Shown here: one piece after another, positions 8,646-17,941 of the stretch
Numbering within the stretch: the first letter of the stretch is position 1
Layout of the letters: the number at the start of each line of letters is the position of its first letter
NCBI RefSeq assembly: GCF_009720485.1
Contig: NZ_CP045245.1
Location: 3,534,001 to 3,598,000 of the forward strand
DNA: 64,000 bases
Reading direction: 5' to 3'
From: Cellulomonas sp. JZ18
GTDB lineage: Bacteria > Actinomycetota > Actinomycetes > Actinomycetales > Cellulomonadaceae
Made by a program: the position numbers and the translations under genes
Notes under the pieces: generated by a model
Databases searched by the model: none
Told to the model about the DNA's origin: nothing
Seen by the model: the letters and a program-made list of their open reading frames with translations, nothing else

Positions 8646-9596
8646 TCAGTCCGCCGACGAGCCGCGCAGGGCCCGCAGCTGGACGACGTTGACGGCGACG
8701 AGGGCCAGCAGCACGACCACCGACAGCGCGGCGGCCATGCCGAGGTCGCGCTTCGACTCGAACGCGAGGTTGTAGACCAGCTGGACGAGGGTCATCGTCG
8801 ACCCGTCCGGCCCGCCCTTCGTCAGGATGTAGAACTGGTCGAACGCCAGCAGCGAGCCCGTGACGCACATGATCGTCGACAGGGCGAGCGACGGCCGCAG
8901 CAGCGGGACCGTGATGCGCGTGAACACCTGGAACGGCTTCGCGCCGTCCATGCGCGCGGCCTCGTAGACCTCGTGCGGGATGCCCTGCAGGCCCACGAGC
9001 AGCAGCAGCATGTAGAAGCCGGCGAACCGCCAGACGACCAGCAGCACCGTCCCCCACAGGGCGCCGTCGGCGCTGCCGAGCACCGACACCTGCCCCTCGG
9101 CGAACCCGAGCCGGTCCAGCAGCCCGGACACCGGCCCGACCTGGGGTGAGTACAGCGCGTAGAACAGCAGCGACGCCGACGCCAGGCCGAGTGCGGTCGG
9201 CAGCAGGAACGCCGTGCGCAGCAGGCCGCGCCAGCGCGTGGACTCCTGCACGAGCATCGCGAGGCCGAGGCCGAGCGCGATGAGCAGGAGCGTGGCGATC
9301 ACCGTGTACTTCAGCGTGAAGCCCACGGCCGGCCAGAACATGCGGTGCTCGAGCACCGCGGTGAAGTTCTCCGGGAAGTTCGTGCCCTGGTTGCCGCCCA
9401 GCAGGTTCCAGTCGGAGCCGGACATGAGCAGCACGAGGCCGATCGGCACGACGAAGAAGACGAGGACGAGCGCGGCCGTGGGGCTCGCGTACGCCCAGCC
9501 GGCGAGCGCCCGGCGGTCGCGGCGACGGCGCTGCGGCCCGGGACCGGGCGCCGCCGTGGCGGACGACCCCGGGCGGGGTGTGGCGAGGGTGGTCAT
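8646..9596 (-). CDS. Carbohydrate ABC transporter permease (MalF-like, CUT1)
   Basis: 316 aa. A Pro/Gly/Arg-rich N-terminal tail precedes the first helix (GWAYASPTAALVLVFFVVPI). The EAA loop is YEAARMDGAKPFQVFTRITV. The last helix is LSVVVLLALVAVNVVQL. ATG at 9596 was chosen because AGGAG stands just before it; an upstream in-frame start at 9641 lacks this. It pairs with the MalG-like permease downstream and the binding protein upstream. Confidence 0.93.
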   Translation of the reverse strand: MTTLATPRPGSSATAAPGPGPQRRRRDRRALAGWAYASPTAALVLVFFVVPIGLVLLMSGSDWNLLGGNQGTNFPENFTAVLEHRMFWPAVGFTLKYTVIATLLLIALGLGLAMLVQESTRWRGLLRTAFLLPTALGLASASLLFYALYSPQVGPVSGLLDRLGFAEGQVSVLGSADGALWGTVLLVVWRFAGFYMLLLLVGLQGIPHEVYEAARMDGAKPFQVFTRITVPLLRPSLALSTIMCVTGSLLAFDQFYILTKGGPDGSTMTLVQLVYNLAFESKRDLGMAAALSVVVLLALVAVNVVQLRALRGSSAD

Positions 9597-9696
9597 GGGG
9601 TCTCCTGCGGGCCGGGCCCGGGCGGGGCGCCGCGTCGTCACGGCGCCCCGCCGGGGCGTCGCCGGGCGTGGTCCTGCTGCGCGGTGCTGCGCCGCG

Positions 9697-11016
9697 CTAC
9701 TGCGCGAGGATCTCGGTGATGGCCGCGTTGTCCTCGGCCACGGAGTCGGAGCCCTCGAAGACGGCGTTCCGGAAGAGCGTCACCCACGGGCTGCCCGAGG
9801 CGTTGAACGCCTCGGCGAAGTACGGGGCGACGGGGGTGCGACCTTCCTCGACGACCTTGTTCATCGTCAGGGCGATCGGGTCGGCGGACGCGTACTCGTT
9901 CTCGAGCAGCGAGATGCGGCCCGGCACGTCACCGGCCTTGGCGATCACCTCGAGCTGGGTCTCGTCGGACAGCATCCACGCGAGGAAGTTCCACGCCTGG
10001 GCGACGTTCTCCGAGTCCTTCGAGATGCCCATCGCGTCGCCGCCGAGGAACGTCGACTGCCCGCCGTCCACGCCCGGGATCGGCGTGACGCCGACGTCGA
10101 TGCCCGCCTCGATCGCGGCCGCCACGGCCGTGTTCGGGTACTGCATGACGCCGACCTCGCCGTTGCTGAACGGCGCCGTCCAGGTCGCACCGGTCTCCTC
10201 GCGCGAGCCCGCACCGATCGCACCGGCCTCCTGCAGGCGGGCGTAGGTGGCGTAGACCTCCTGCGCGGCGTCGCCCGCCATGAGCGACTCGGTGCCGTCC
10301 TCGGACAGCACCTCCTCGCCGGACGCCCAGACGAACGGGAACCACGTGAACACGCCGCAGCCGCCGCAGTTGCCGCCGAAGTACGTCCCGGAGACGCCGG
10401 GCCTGCCCAGCGCCGCGACGGCCTTCGCGTGCTCCTCGAACTCGGCGAGCGTCGTCGGGCCCTGCTCGGGGTCGAGCCCGGCCTCCGCGTACAGCGCCTT
10501 GTTCCACACCATGACGGACAGGTCGATGACGAACGGGACGGTGTGCTGCGCGCCGTCGGAGCTGGTGCCCGCGTCGACGTGGCCCTGGGAGATGTCGTCG
10601 GCGAACTCGAGACCCTCGATGTTCTCGCTGATGTCCGTGAACAGGCCGTTCTCGACCCAGTACGGCAGGCGGACCACGTCCCCGGCGAGCAGGTCGGGCA
10701 GCTCGTCGTTCGTCGCCGCGCCGCCGACCTTCCCCTCCATGTCGTCGTTGGGGACGATCTCGAGCTGGACCTGGTTCTCGTGGCTCGCGTTGTACGCCTC
10801 GACGAGCTGACGGGCCTGCCGCTCGAGCGGGGCGCGCGTCCACATCGTGAGGGTGGTGCCGTCGTCGACGCCCTCGGGCCCGACCTCCTCGGCGGCGGCA
10901 CCGCCACCGCCGTCGTCCGACCCCGAGCAGGCGGCCAGGCCGGTGACGGCCAGGCCGGCGGCCAGCAGGACGGCCGCACCGCGGCTCGCCCGCGACCGGG
11001 ACAGGCGCTGCTTCAT
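9697..11016 (-). CDS. Sugar ABC transporter substrate-binding lipoprotein
   Basis: 439 aa. A type II signal peptide with a lipobox (AVTGLAAC, then SGSDDGGGG) anchors it to the outer face of the membrane. The body is a cluster-B/MalE-like binding protein: TLTMWTRAPLERQARQLVEA at the start, MVWNKALYAEAGLDPEQGP in the middle, GGDAMGISKDSENVAQAWNF near the ligand site. It is the first gene of the operon with the two permeases and GH127, so arabinose-containing oligosaccharides are the likely ligand (context inference). It is divergent from the LacI regulator, which probably represses it. Confidence 0.92.
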   Translation of the reverse strand: MKQRLSRSRASRGAAVLLAAGLAVTGLAACSGSDDGGGGAAAEEVGPEGVDDGTTLTMWTRAPLERQARQLVEAYNASHENQVQLEIVPNDDMEGKVGGAATNDELPDLLAGDVVRLPYWVENGLFTDISENIEGLEFADDISQGHVDAGTSSDGAQHTVPFVIDLSVMVWNKALYAEAGLDPEQGPTTLAEFEEHAKAVAALGRPGVSGTYFGGNCGGCGVFTWFPFVWASGEEVLSEDGTESLMAGDAAQEVYATYARLQEAGAIGAGSREETGATWTAPFSNGEVGVMQYPNTAVAAAIEAGIDVGVTPIPGVDGGQSTFLGGDAMGISKDSENVAQAWNFLAWMLSDETQLEVIAKAGDVPGRISLLENEYASADPIALTMNKVVEEGRTPVAPYFAEAFNASGSPWVTLFRNAVFEGSDSVAEDNAAITEILAQ

Positions 11017-11244
11017 CTTCAGACTCCCTCGGACTTCGTCGTTGAAGTGGTGTCCGTGCCGTGCCGGAGCACGCCGACGGTTCTGCCCGCACCGCCGGAG
11101 GTCGCCGTTCCTGCATCGGAAGGAAACCCTTTTCGGGACGGTAGACCTGCGTCGATGCACGCGTCAAGGACTGCTGGTGCGCAACCTTTCCGGCTACGAT
11201 CACGATGCGGTCACGGGCAGGGCGGCCCGGACGAGGGCGCGAGG

Positions 11245-12285
11245 ATGGTGCACATGCAGGCGACGCCAGGGACCACCGGTCGGCGCGCGACCACGCTCGC
11301 CGACGTGGCGAAGCTCGCCGGCGTCTCCATCGGGACCGCCTCCAAGGCGCTCAACGGCCGGCAGCAGGTCCGCGCCGAGACGCGCGAGCGCGTCCTGTCC
11401 GCCGCCGAGCAGCTGAACTTCTCGCCCAACGTGCTGGCCCGCCACCTGCTGAGCGGACGCTCCGGCACGGTCGGCCTCGTCACGCACGACCTCGAGGGCC
11501 GGTTCTCCATCCCGACGCTCATGGGCGCCGAGGACGCGGCGGGCACCGGCAAGATGTCCGTGATGCTCACCGACGCCCGCGGCGACGCGCTGCGCGAGCA
11601 GTACCACGTGCAGGCCCTGCTGGGCCGGCGGGTCGACGGCCTCATCGTCGTGGGCGCACGCCCCGACCCGCGGCCGTCCCTCGGGACGCTGCCCGTCCCC
11701 GTCGTCTACGCGTACGCGCCGTCCCAGGACCCGCGGGACATGTCGATCGTCAGCGACAACGTCGGCGGCGGACGGCTCGCGGCGGAGCACCTCGTCGCGT
11801 GCGGGCGCGAGCGCATCGCCGTCGTGACGGGCGACCCGACCTACGGCGCCGCGCGCGACCGCGTCGCCGGCGTGACGGCCGTGCTGACGTCCGCCGGGCT
11901 GCAGCTCGTCGGCGGGCAGGCGCTGTACGGCACCTGGAGCGAGGAGTGGGGCCGCACCGCCGCCGCGCTGCTGCTCGCGCAGCACCCCGACCTCGACGCC
12001 ATCGCGTGCGGCAGCGACCAGATCGCCCGCGGCGTGCTCGACGCGCTGCGCGAGTCCGGCCGGCGCGTCCCGGAGGACGTCGCGGTCACGGGCCACGACA
12101 ACTGGGAGGTCCTCGCGCTCAACGCCCGGCCCCCGCTGACCAGCGTCGACCTGAACCTCGAGGAGCTGGGACGACGCGCGGCCGCGCGGCTGTTCGCGGC
12201 GATCGAGGGCGAGCCGGCCAGCGGCGTCGACCAGGTGGACTGCCGGCTGGTCCCCCGCGGCTCGACCGGTCCGCGCGCGTCCTGA
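11245..12285 (+). CDS. LacI family transcriptional regulator
   Basis: 346 aa. N-terminal HTH (TTLADVAKLAGVSIGTASKA) with the hinge helix NVLARHLLSGRSGTVGLV, then a periplasmic-binding-protein-like ligand domain (GLIVVGARPDPRP, ERIAVVTGDPTYGAARDRVA, AIACGSDQIARGVLDAL). It differs from most family members in having SIGTASKAL rather than SxxTVSRVL at the DNA-reading helix. Divergent from the importer operon (228-bp gap), it is the probable local repressor responding to the imported sugar. Start is ATG 11245 or ATG 11254; the GAGG at 11241 would suit the second. Confidence 0.92.
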   Translation: MVHMQATPGTTGRRATTLADVAKLAGVSIGTASKALNGRQQVRAETRERVLSAAEQLNFSPNVLARHLLSGRSGTVGLVTHDLEGRFSIPTLMGAEDAAGTGKMSVMLTDARGDALREQYHVQALLGRRVDGLIVVGARPDPRPSLGTLPVPVVYAYAPSQDPRDMSIVSDNVGGGRLAAEHLVACGRERIAVVTGDPTYGAARDRVAGVTAVLTSAGLQLVGGQALYGTWSEEWGRTAAALLLAQHPDLDAIACGSDQIARGVLDALRESGRRVPEDVAVTGHDNWEVLALNARPPLTSVDLNLEELGRRAAARLFAAIEGEPASGVDQVDCRLVPRGSTGPRAS

Positions 12286-12295
12286 CCGGCCGCGA

Positions 12296-12320
12296 GGCCG
12301 CGGCCACGAGGGCCGCGGCC
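12296..12320. terminator. Bidirectional terminator-like hairpin
   Basis: GGCCGCGGCC, 5-nt loop ACGAG, then GGCCGCGGCC: a perfect 10-bp stem between the convergent LacI gene and topA. Confidence 0.65.
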
Positions 12321-12340
12321 GCCGCACCGGGCGTCGGGCG

Positions 12341-15079
12341 TCAGCCCTTCGCCGCCGCCTTCTTCCGGGTGGTCGTCGTCTTGCGCGCCGCGCCCCGCTT
12401 CTTCGCCGGCCCCGCCGCCCGCTTCTCCGCGAGCAGCTCGACGGCCTGCTCGGGCGTGATCGACTCGGGCGTCACGTCCTTGGGCAGCGTGCGGTTCGTC
12501 TCGCCGTCCGTGACGTACGCGCCGAAGCGGCCGTCCTTCACGACGATCGGCTTGCCGCTCGTCGGGTCGGTGCCGAGCTCGCGCAGCGGGGGCGTCGCCG
12601 TCTGGCCGCGGCCGCGCTTGGGCTGCGCGTAGATCGCGAGCGCCTCCTCGAGCGTGACCGTGAAGAGCTGCTCCTCCGACGCGAGCGTCCGCGAGTCCGT
12701 GCCCTTCTTCAGGTACGGCCCGTAGCGGCCGTTCTGCGCGGTGATCTCGGCGCCCGACTCCGGGTCGACGCCGACCACGCGCGGCAGCGACATCAGCTTC
12801 AGCGCGTCCTCGAGCGTCACCGTGGCCAGCGACATCGACTTGAACAGCGACGCCGTCCGCGGCTTCGGCTGCGCCGCGAGCGCCTTCTTGCGGGCGGCCG
12901 CCGACAGGTTCGGGTCGAGCTCGGGCTCGGGCAGCACCTCGGTGACGTACGGGCCGTAGCGGCCGTTGCGCGCGACGATCTGCGTGCCGGTCGACGGGTC
13001 CGTGCCCAGCACCTTGTCACCGTCGGGCTGCGTCTCCAGCAGCTCGCGCGCCTTCGCCGGCGTGAGCTCGTCGGGTGCGAGGTCGTCGGGGACGGACGCG
13101 CGCCGCGGCTCGTCGTCCGGCCCCTCGCCCGGCACCTCGAGGTAGGGGCCGTAGCGGCCCACGCGCAGGACGACGCCGTCGCCGATGTCGATGGAGTTGA
13201 CGTCGCGCGCGTCGATGTCGCCGAGGTTCTCGAGGATGCCGCGCAGGCCGCCGCGCTCCGGGGAGTCGGAGCGGTCGCCGAAGTAGAACTCCGTCAGCCA
13301 GTCGACGCGGTCCTTCTGCCCGGCGGCGATCGCGTCGAGGTCCTCCTCCATCTCGGCCGTGAACGAGTAGTCCACGAGCCGGTCGAAGTTCTCCTCAAGC
13401 AGGCGCGTGACCGCGAACGCGAGCCACGACGGCACGAGCGCCTGGCCGCGGTTCGTCACGTACCCGCGGTCCTGGATCACGCCGATCGTCGCGGCGTACG
13501 TCGACGGGCGGCCGATGCCGCGCTCCTCGAGCGCCTTGACCAGCGACGCCTCGGTGTAGCGCGGCGGCGGGGACGTGCGGTGCCCGTCGGCGGCGAGGTC
13601 GCTCGCCGTCAGCGGGTCACCCTCCGCCATGCGCGGCAGGCGGGCGTCCTTCTCGGAGCGCGCGCCGTCCTCGGACGCCTCGGCCTCGTCGTAGCGGCCG
13701 ACGTCGCGGCCCTCCTCGTACGCGGCGAGGAACCCGCGGAACGTGATGACGGTGCCGGACGCGGAGAACACGGTCTCGACCGGCTCGGCACCCGCGGGCG
13801 TCGCCGTCGCGGCCAGGCGCACCGACGCCGTCTGACCGCGCGCGTCCGCCATCTGCGAGGCGACCGTGCGCTTCCAGATCAGCTCGTACAGCCGGAACTG
13901 GTCACCGGAGAGCTCGCGCGCCACCTGCGCGGGGGTGCGGAAGTGGTCGCCGGCAGGACGGATGGCCTCGTGCGCCTCCTGCGCGCCCTTCGCCTTGGAG
14001 GCGTACACGCGCGGCGCGTCCGGCACGTACTCGGCGCCGTACAGCTCGGCGGCCTGCCGGCGCGCGGCGTCCACCGCCTGCGTCGACAGCGTCGGCGAGT
14101 CCGTCCGCATGTAGGTGATGTAGCCGTTCTCGTACAGCGACTGCGCCGTGCGCATCGCCTGCCGCGAGCTCATCCGCAGCTTGCGGGACGCCTCCTGCTG
14201 GAGCGTCGACGTCGTGAACGGGGCGGCCGGGCGGCGCGTGTACGGCTTGGTCTCGAGCGAGCGGACCGTGAAGTCCGCGTCGGCGAGCCCGGCGACGAGC
14301 GCGTGCGCCCGCTCCTCGTCGAGGGCGACCGCGTCCCGCGTGCGCAGCTGCCCCCGGTCGTCGAAGTCGCGCCCGCTGGCCACGCGCTGCCCGCCGACAC
14401 CCGTCAGGCGCGCGCTGAACCGCGGCTCGCCGGCGTCCTGCACGGCGAACGTCCCGACGACGTCCCAGTAGTCGGCGGCGACGAACGCCATGCGCTCGCG
14501 CTCGCGCTCCACCACGAGCCGGGTCGCGACGGACTGCACGCGCCCGGCCGACAGCCCCTGGCGGACCTTGCGCCACAGCACCGGGCTGACCTCGTACCCG
14601 TACAGCCGGTCGAGGATGCGCCGCGTCTCCTGCGCGTCGACGAGCCGCTCGTCGAGCTCGCGCGTGTTCTGCAGGGCCCGCGTGATCGCCTCGCGCGTGA
14701 TCTCGTGGAAGACCATCCGCTTGACCGGCACCTTGGGCTTGAGCTCCGCGAGCAGGTGCCAGGCGATGGCCTCCCCCTCGCGGTCCTCGTCGGTGGCGAG
14801 GTAGAGCTCGTCGGACTCCTTGAGGAGCTTCTTGAGCTCGGCGACCTTCTTCTTCTTGTCCGCGTCGACGACGTAGTACGGCTGGAACCCGTGCTCGACG
14901 TCGACCGCGAACTTCCCGTACGGGCCCTTCTTCATCTCCGCCGGCAGCTCCGACGGCTGCGGCAGGTCCCGGATGTGGCCGACGGACGCCTCGACGTCGT
15001 AGCCCTCGCCGAGGTACCCGGCGATGGTGCGCGCCTTCGCGGGTGACTCGACGATGACGAGCTTGCGCCCTGCTGACAT
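12341..15079 (-). CDS. topA: DNA topoisomerase I (type IA)
   Basis: 912 aa; relaxes negative supercoils. The N-terminal TOPRIM domain has KLVIVESPAKARTIAGYLG and the acidic cluster YLATDEDREGEAIAWHL. The catalytic tyrosine is in NGYITYMRTDSPTLS (about Tyr323). The C-terminus lacks zinc fingers, as in other actinobacteria, and carries four GRYGPY-type repeats (VGRYGPYLEV, NGRYGPYVTEV, NGRYGPYLKKG, DGRFGAYVTDG). It ends in a Lys/Arg-rich tail (ARKTTTTRKKAAAKG), known in mycobacterial TopA to help strand passage. ATG at 15079 gives MSAGRKLVIVES. In many actinobacteria topA is close to tmk-holB. Here about 11 kb of sugar-utilisation and accessory genes lie between them (comparative point from general knowledge). 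Confidence 0.96.
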   Translation of the reverse strand: MSAGRKLVIVESPAKARTIAGYLGEGYDVEASVGHIRDLPQPSELPAEMKKGPYGKFAVDVEHGFQPYYVVDADKKKKVAELKKLLKESDELYLATDEDREGEAIAWHLLAELKPKVPVKRMVFHEITREAITRALQNTRELDERLVDAQETRRILDRLYGYEVSPVLWRKVRQGLSAGRVQSVATRLVVERERERMAFVAADYWDVVGTFAVQDAGEPRFSARLTGVGGQRVASGRDFDDRGQLRTRDAVALDEERAHALVAGLADADFTVRSLETKPYTRRPAAPFTTSTLQQEASRKLRMSSRQAMRTAQSLYENGYITYMRTDSPTLSTQAVDAARRQAAELYGAEYVPDAPRVYASKAKGAQEAHEAIRPAGDHFRTPAQVARELSGDQFRLYELIWKRTVASQMADARGQTASVRLAATATPAGAEPVETVFSASGTVITFRGFLAAYEEGRDVGRYDEAEASEDGARSEKDARLPRMAEGDPLTASDLAADGHRTSPPPRYTEASLVKALEERGIGRPSTYAATIGVIQDRGYVTNRGQALVPSWLAFAVTRLLEENFDRLVDYSFTAEMEEDLDAIAAGQKDRVDWLTEFYFGDRSDSPERGGLRGILENLGDIDARDVNSIDIGDGVVLRVGRYGPYLEVPGEGPDDEPRRASVPDDLAPDELTPAKARELLETQPDGDKVLGTDPSTGTQIVARNGRYGPYVTEVLPEPELDPNLSAAARKKALAAQPKPRTASLFKSMSLATVTLEDALKLMSLPRVVGVDPESGAEITAQNGRYGPYLKKGTDSRTLASEEQLFTVTLEEALAIYAQPKRGRGQTATPPLRELGTDPTSGKPIVVKDGRFGAYVTDGETNRTLPKDVTPESITPEQAVELLAEKRAAGPAKKRGAARKTTTTRKKAAAKG

Positions 15080-15159
15080 CTGACCGGCCTTCCGTGCCGT
15101 ACGGGTGGGGCGAGAGGGGTGGAGGGGGTGGGTTACCCGGGGGACTCTACGTCCCCGCG

Positions 15160-16134
15160 TCAAGCGCGTGCGGCGGCCGTCTCGTCCCGCGACCCCGCGG
15201 CGTGCCGCAGGACGAGCATGGCCGCGAAGGCCAGGCAGGACGCCGCGACGACGGCCGAGACGCCCCCGGCGTAGGCGGCCAGCTCGCCGCGTCCCGTCGG
15301 CACGTCCCCGCGCACCGCCCACGTCCGCGCGAGCAGCATCGCGGCGAACGCGCCGGTGCCGACGCCCGCCACGAGGAGCGCGACGATCGTCGCACGCGTG
15401 CGCCGCCACCAGCGGTCGCCGCCCGCCACGCGTGCCAGCGCCGCCGTGGTCGTCGAGGGCGCGGGGGTGAGCGCCATGGCACCGCACACGACCGCGACCC
15501 ACGCGAGCACGACGAACGCCGCGGCGACGACGTCCGACGGGCGGTGCCACTGCCCGACGAGCGTCGAGACGCCCGTCGCCGCCGTGTAGCCCGCGCCGAC
15601 GACCGCGGCCGCGGGACGCGCGCGCGGCGGCACGACCAGCAGCAGCGCCGCGGACACCGACGCCGCGACCGTCGTGTGGCCGCTCGGCAGGGTGTTGCCG
15701 TAGTCCGCGCCGACCCCGAGGTCGGGGCGGTCGAGCAGGCGCTTGACGGCCTGGGTCGTGAGGTTCGCGCCGCCGACGAGCACGGCGACCTGCACGGCCA
15801 GCGACCAGCGGCGGCGGACGACGGCGATGAGCACGGCCGCCAGCAGGACGCCCGCGACGAACCCGACGGAGACGACGTCGAGCACCGGCTCGGCCACGGT
15901 CCACAGCCGGCCCTGCCCGAACCGGGCGCCGTCGAGCGCGGCGTCCTCGACCCGCTGCCCCGCCCACGTGGCGACGAACAGCCGCCACAGGCCGCCGACG
16001 GCGAGTGCGGAGACCAGCGCGACGGCGACCGCCCACGCGACCACGACGGCGCGCGCGCGGCGGCGGCCGGACGGGGCGGGACCCGCGGCGGGCGCCGCAG
16101 CCCGGACGGGCGGGACGGACGGGCGCTCGTGCAC
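15160..16134 (-). CDS. PAP2-family membrane phosphatase
   Basis: 324 aa with about eight hydrophobic segments. The three parts of the PAP2/vanadium-haloperoxidase active site are visible: KRLLDRPDLG (KxxxxxxRP), GNTLPSGHTTVAAS (PSGH) and STLVGQWHRPSDVVAA (SxxxGxHxxSD-like). The family dephosphorylates lipid phosphates such as phosphatidate or undecaprenyl-PP. About 130 residues with further helices follow the last motif, more than in minimal PAP2 proteins. GTG at 16134 was chosen because TACGGT lies 7 nt upstream (leaderless pattern). Confidence 0.87.
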   Translation of the reverse strand: MHERPSVPPVRAAAPAAGPAPSGRRRARAVVVAWAVAVALVSALAVGGLWRLFVATWAGQRVEDAALDGARFGQGRLWTVAEPVLDVVSVGFVAGVLLAAVLIAVVRRRWSLAVQVAVLVGGANLTTQAVKRLLDRPDLGVGADYGNTLPSGHTTVAASVSAALLLVVPPRARPAAAVVGAGYTAATGVSTLVGQWHRPSDVVAAAFVVLAWVAVVCGAMALTPAPSTTTAALARVAGGDRWWRRTRATIVALLVAGVGTGAFAAMLLARTWAVRGDVPTGRGELAAYAGGVSAVVAASCLAFAAMLVLRHAAGSRDETAAARA

Positions 16135-16141
16135 GACGCAC

Positions 16142-16147
16142 ACCGTA
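16142..16147 (-). promoter_or_regulatory. TANNNT -10 box (TACGGT) before the PAP2 gene
   Basis: TACGGT on the minus strand lies 7 nt before GTG 16134. It fits the leaderless pattern of the window and decides the start. Confidence 0.5.
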
Positions 16148-16273
16148 GGACACCGGCGCGTCCGTCCGGGCGACGAGGGGCACGGTCCGCCGCCCCCGCT
16201 CAGCCTCCTCACAGGGCCAGCGCACCACCGGCACAGCGCGCCGGTACGGCGGACGCGTCCCGCGCGCCGCCCG

Positions 16274-16951
16274 TCAGCGCGGCGACGGGCCCCGCAGCGC
16301 CGCCGGCGGCACGGTGTCCGCCGCGGCGCCGTCGTCGGCGAGGTCGTCGACGCCGCCGAGGGCACGCGTGTGCCACTCCTCCAGCCGCCAGCGGCCGGGC
16401 GCCCCGACGAGCGTGACCGCACCCGTGTTGGACAGCTCCCGCGTCGCGGCCCCCTCCGGGCCCACGTCCGCGCAGCGGGCCGCCACCCACGCGCGGATCA
16501 TCGCGCCGTGGCTGACGACGACCGCGGTGCGGGCGGCCGCCGCGACCTCCTCGACCACCGCGTCGAAGCGGGCGAGCGCGCGCGTGCCGTCCTCACCGCC
16601 GGGCACGCACGCGGCGAGGTCGCCCGTGCCCCAGCGCAGGACGGCCTCGAGGTAGGCCATGACGGACGCGTGGTCCGACGCCATCTCCAGCGTCCCCGCG
16701 GACACCTCGCGCAGACCGGCGCGCACCTGCACGTCGAGGCCGAGCGCGGCCGCGAGCGGGGCCGCCGTCTGCTGCGTGCGCACGAGGGTGGACGCGTACA
16801 CCGCGTCGACACCCCGGCCCGCCAGCACGGGCACGAGCGCGTCCGCCTGCCGCCGCCCGAGCGGGGTCAGGTCGGCGCCGGGCTCGGCCGTGTCGAGGTG
16901 GTGACCGACGTTCGACGACGTCTGCCCGTGCCGGACGAGGAGGAGGCGCAC
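16274..16951 (-). CDS. Histidine phosphatase family protein (phosphoglycerate mutase-like)
   Basis: 225 aa. The catalytic RHG motif is at the very N-terminus (MRLLLVRHGQTSSNVG), with LTPLGRRQADAL, then YASTLVRTQQTAAPLA, the Glu in LREVSAGTLEM and the second His in AVVVSHGAMIRAWVAAR. These are all residues needed for a phosphohistidine phosphatase. The substrate is unknown. Two more members occur in this window (36412 and 58974). It starts with GTG at 16951 and sits between PAP2 and a membrane-anchored hypothetical on the same strand. Confidence 0.9.
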   Translation of the reverse strand: MRLLLVRHGQTSSNVGHHLDTAEPGADLTPLGRRQADALVPVLAGRGVDAVYASTLVRTQQTAAPLAAALGLDVQVRAGLREVSAGTLEMASDHASVMAYLEAVLRWGTGDLAACVPGGEDGTRALARFDAVVEEVAAAARTAVVVSHGAMIRAWVAARCADVGPEGAATRELSNTGAVTLVGAPGRWRLEEWHTRALGGVDDLADDGAAADTVPPAALRGPSPR

Positions 16952-16997
16952 CCGCCCATCCTGCCCCGCGTCCCCGCGGGAGCCCGGTGGGACGGCG

Positions 16998-17848
16998 TCA
17001 GAGCGGGAAGGCCGCGTACGCGTCGGCGACGTCCTCGACCGGGGCCGTGAGCCGCAGCACCGCCGTGCCGTTCTGCCACACGGCGACGCCGGTGCCGTCC
17101 CCGGCGTCGACCACCGTGTAGGTGCCGACGACCGCGCCGCCGGCCTGGACCTCGCCCGACGCGGGCAGGGCGGGCGCGTCGTCCGCCGTGGCGGACGGGC
17201 TCGTGGACGGACTCGCTGCGGGGCTCGCTGCCGGGCTCGGCGCCGCCGCCGGCAGCGTCGCGACCAGGGACGCGGCGTACGCGGCCGCCTCCTCCGGCGT
17301 CTCGAACTGCGCCGCGCGGACCGTCAGCGTCGCGGCGCCGCCGTCGGTGAACGTCTCCGTCCACGCCTCGAGCGCGCCCGCGGCGACCGGCTCGGGGTCC
17401 TCCTCGGAGGTGGCGAGCGCGTACTGCAGCACGGAGGCGGGCAGCGCGGTGGCGAAGGCCGTCGTGGCGGCACGGGCGGCGGGTGCGACCGTGGGGGTCG
17501 GGGACGGCAGGACGACCGTGGTCGCGGTCGCGGCGGGCGACTGCGCGCCGCCGCGCGAGAGGAGCACGCCGGTCACCACGCCGGCGACGACGAGGACGGC
17601 CGCGCCGACCGCGACGGGCAGGAGCCACGCGGGGCGGCGGGACGCGGTCTGCGGAGCGGGCGCCGGGGCGTCGCTCCCCGCGGCGCCGCCGGCCGGACCG
17701 GGAGCGCCGGCGTGAGCGGGTCCGCCGGCCGGACGGGGTCCGCCGGCCGGGCCCGACGGCTGCCCGGCGGGGCCTGGCGCGGCGCCCACGCCGGTCCGCT
17801 CGTCGGCTCCCAGGGGCCGCTCGGTCCCGGTCGTCCGGTGTCGCTCAT
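16998..17848 (-). CDS. Hypothetical membrane-anchored protein with Pro/Gly-rich N-terminus (apparent frameshift)
   Basis: The C-terminal frame reads from a Gly/Pro/Ala-rich stretch into one helix (AWLLPVAVGAAVLVVAGVV) and an extracellular domain of about 160 residues (ATTAFATALPASVLQYALAT, then ETPEEAAAYAASLVATL, then SGEVQAGGAVVGTYTVVDA). A Pro/Ala/Ser-rich linker (AAAPSPAASPAASPSTSPSA) lies within it. ATG 17848 with GGGGGAG upstream opens another frame (MSDTGRPGPSGPWEP) that runs into this one if one base is restored near 17780-17795. I therefore treat 17848 as the true start. Function unknown. Confidence 0.68.
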
Positions 17849-17928
17849 CGGGCGGGCTCCCCCTCGTGTCGCTGTCCGGCGGCCGCCGGACCCCGGGCAG
17901 CCTACCGAGCGGTGTCGGTGGTCCCCCG

Positions 17929-17934
17929 TAGCGT
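17929..17934 (+). promoter_or_regulatory. TANNNT -10 box (TAGCGT), radA
   Basis: TAGCGT ends 7 nt before the GTG at 17942 of radA, with no Shine-Dalgarno sequence between them. A leaderless transcript is expected. Confidence 0.55.
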
Positions 17935-17941
17935 GCGTCCC

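Noticed and set aside
11040..11160. LacI operator between the regulator and the binding-protein gene
   Set aside because: I searched for a CG-centred palindrome and found only imperfect candidates (for example around AAACCCTTTTCGG), none convincing enough to list.
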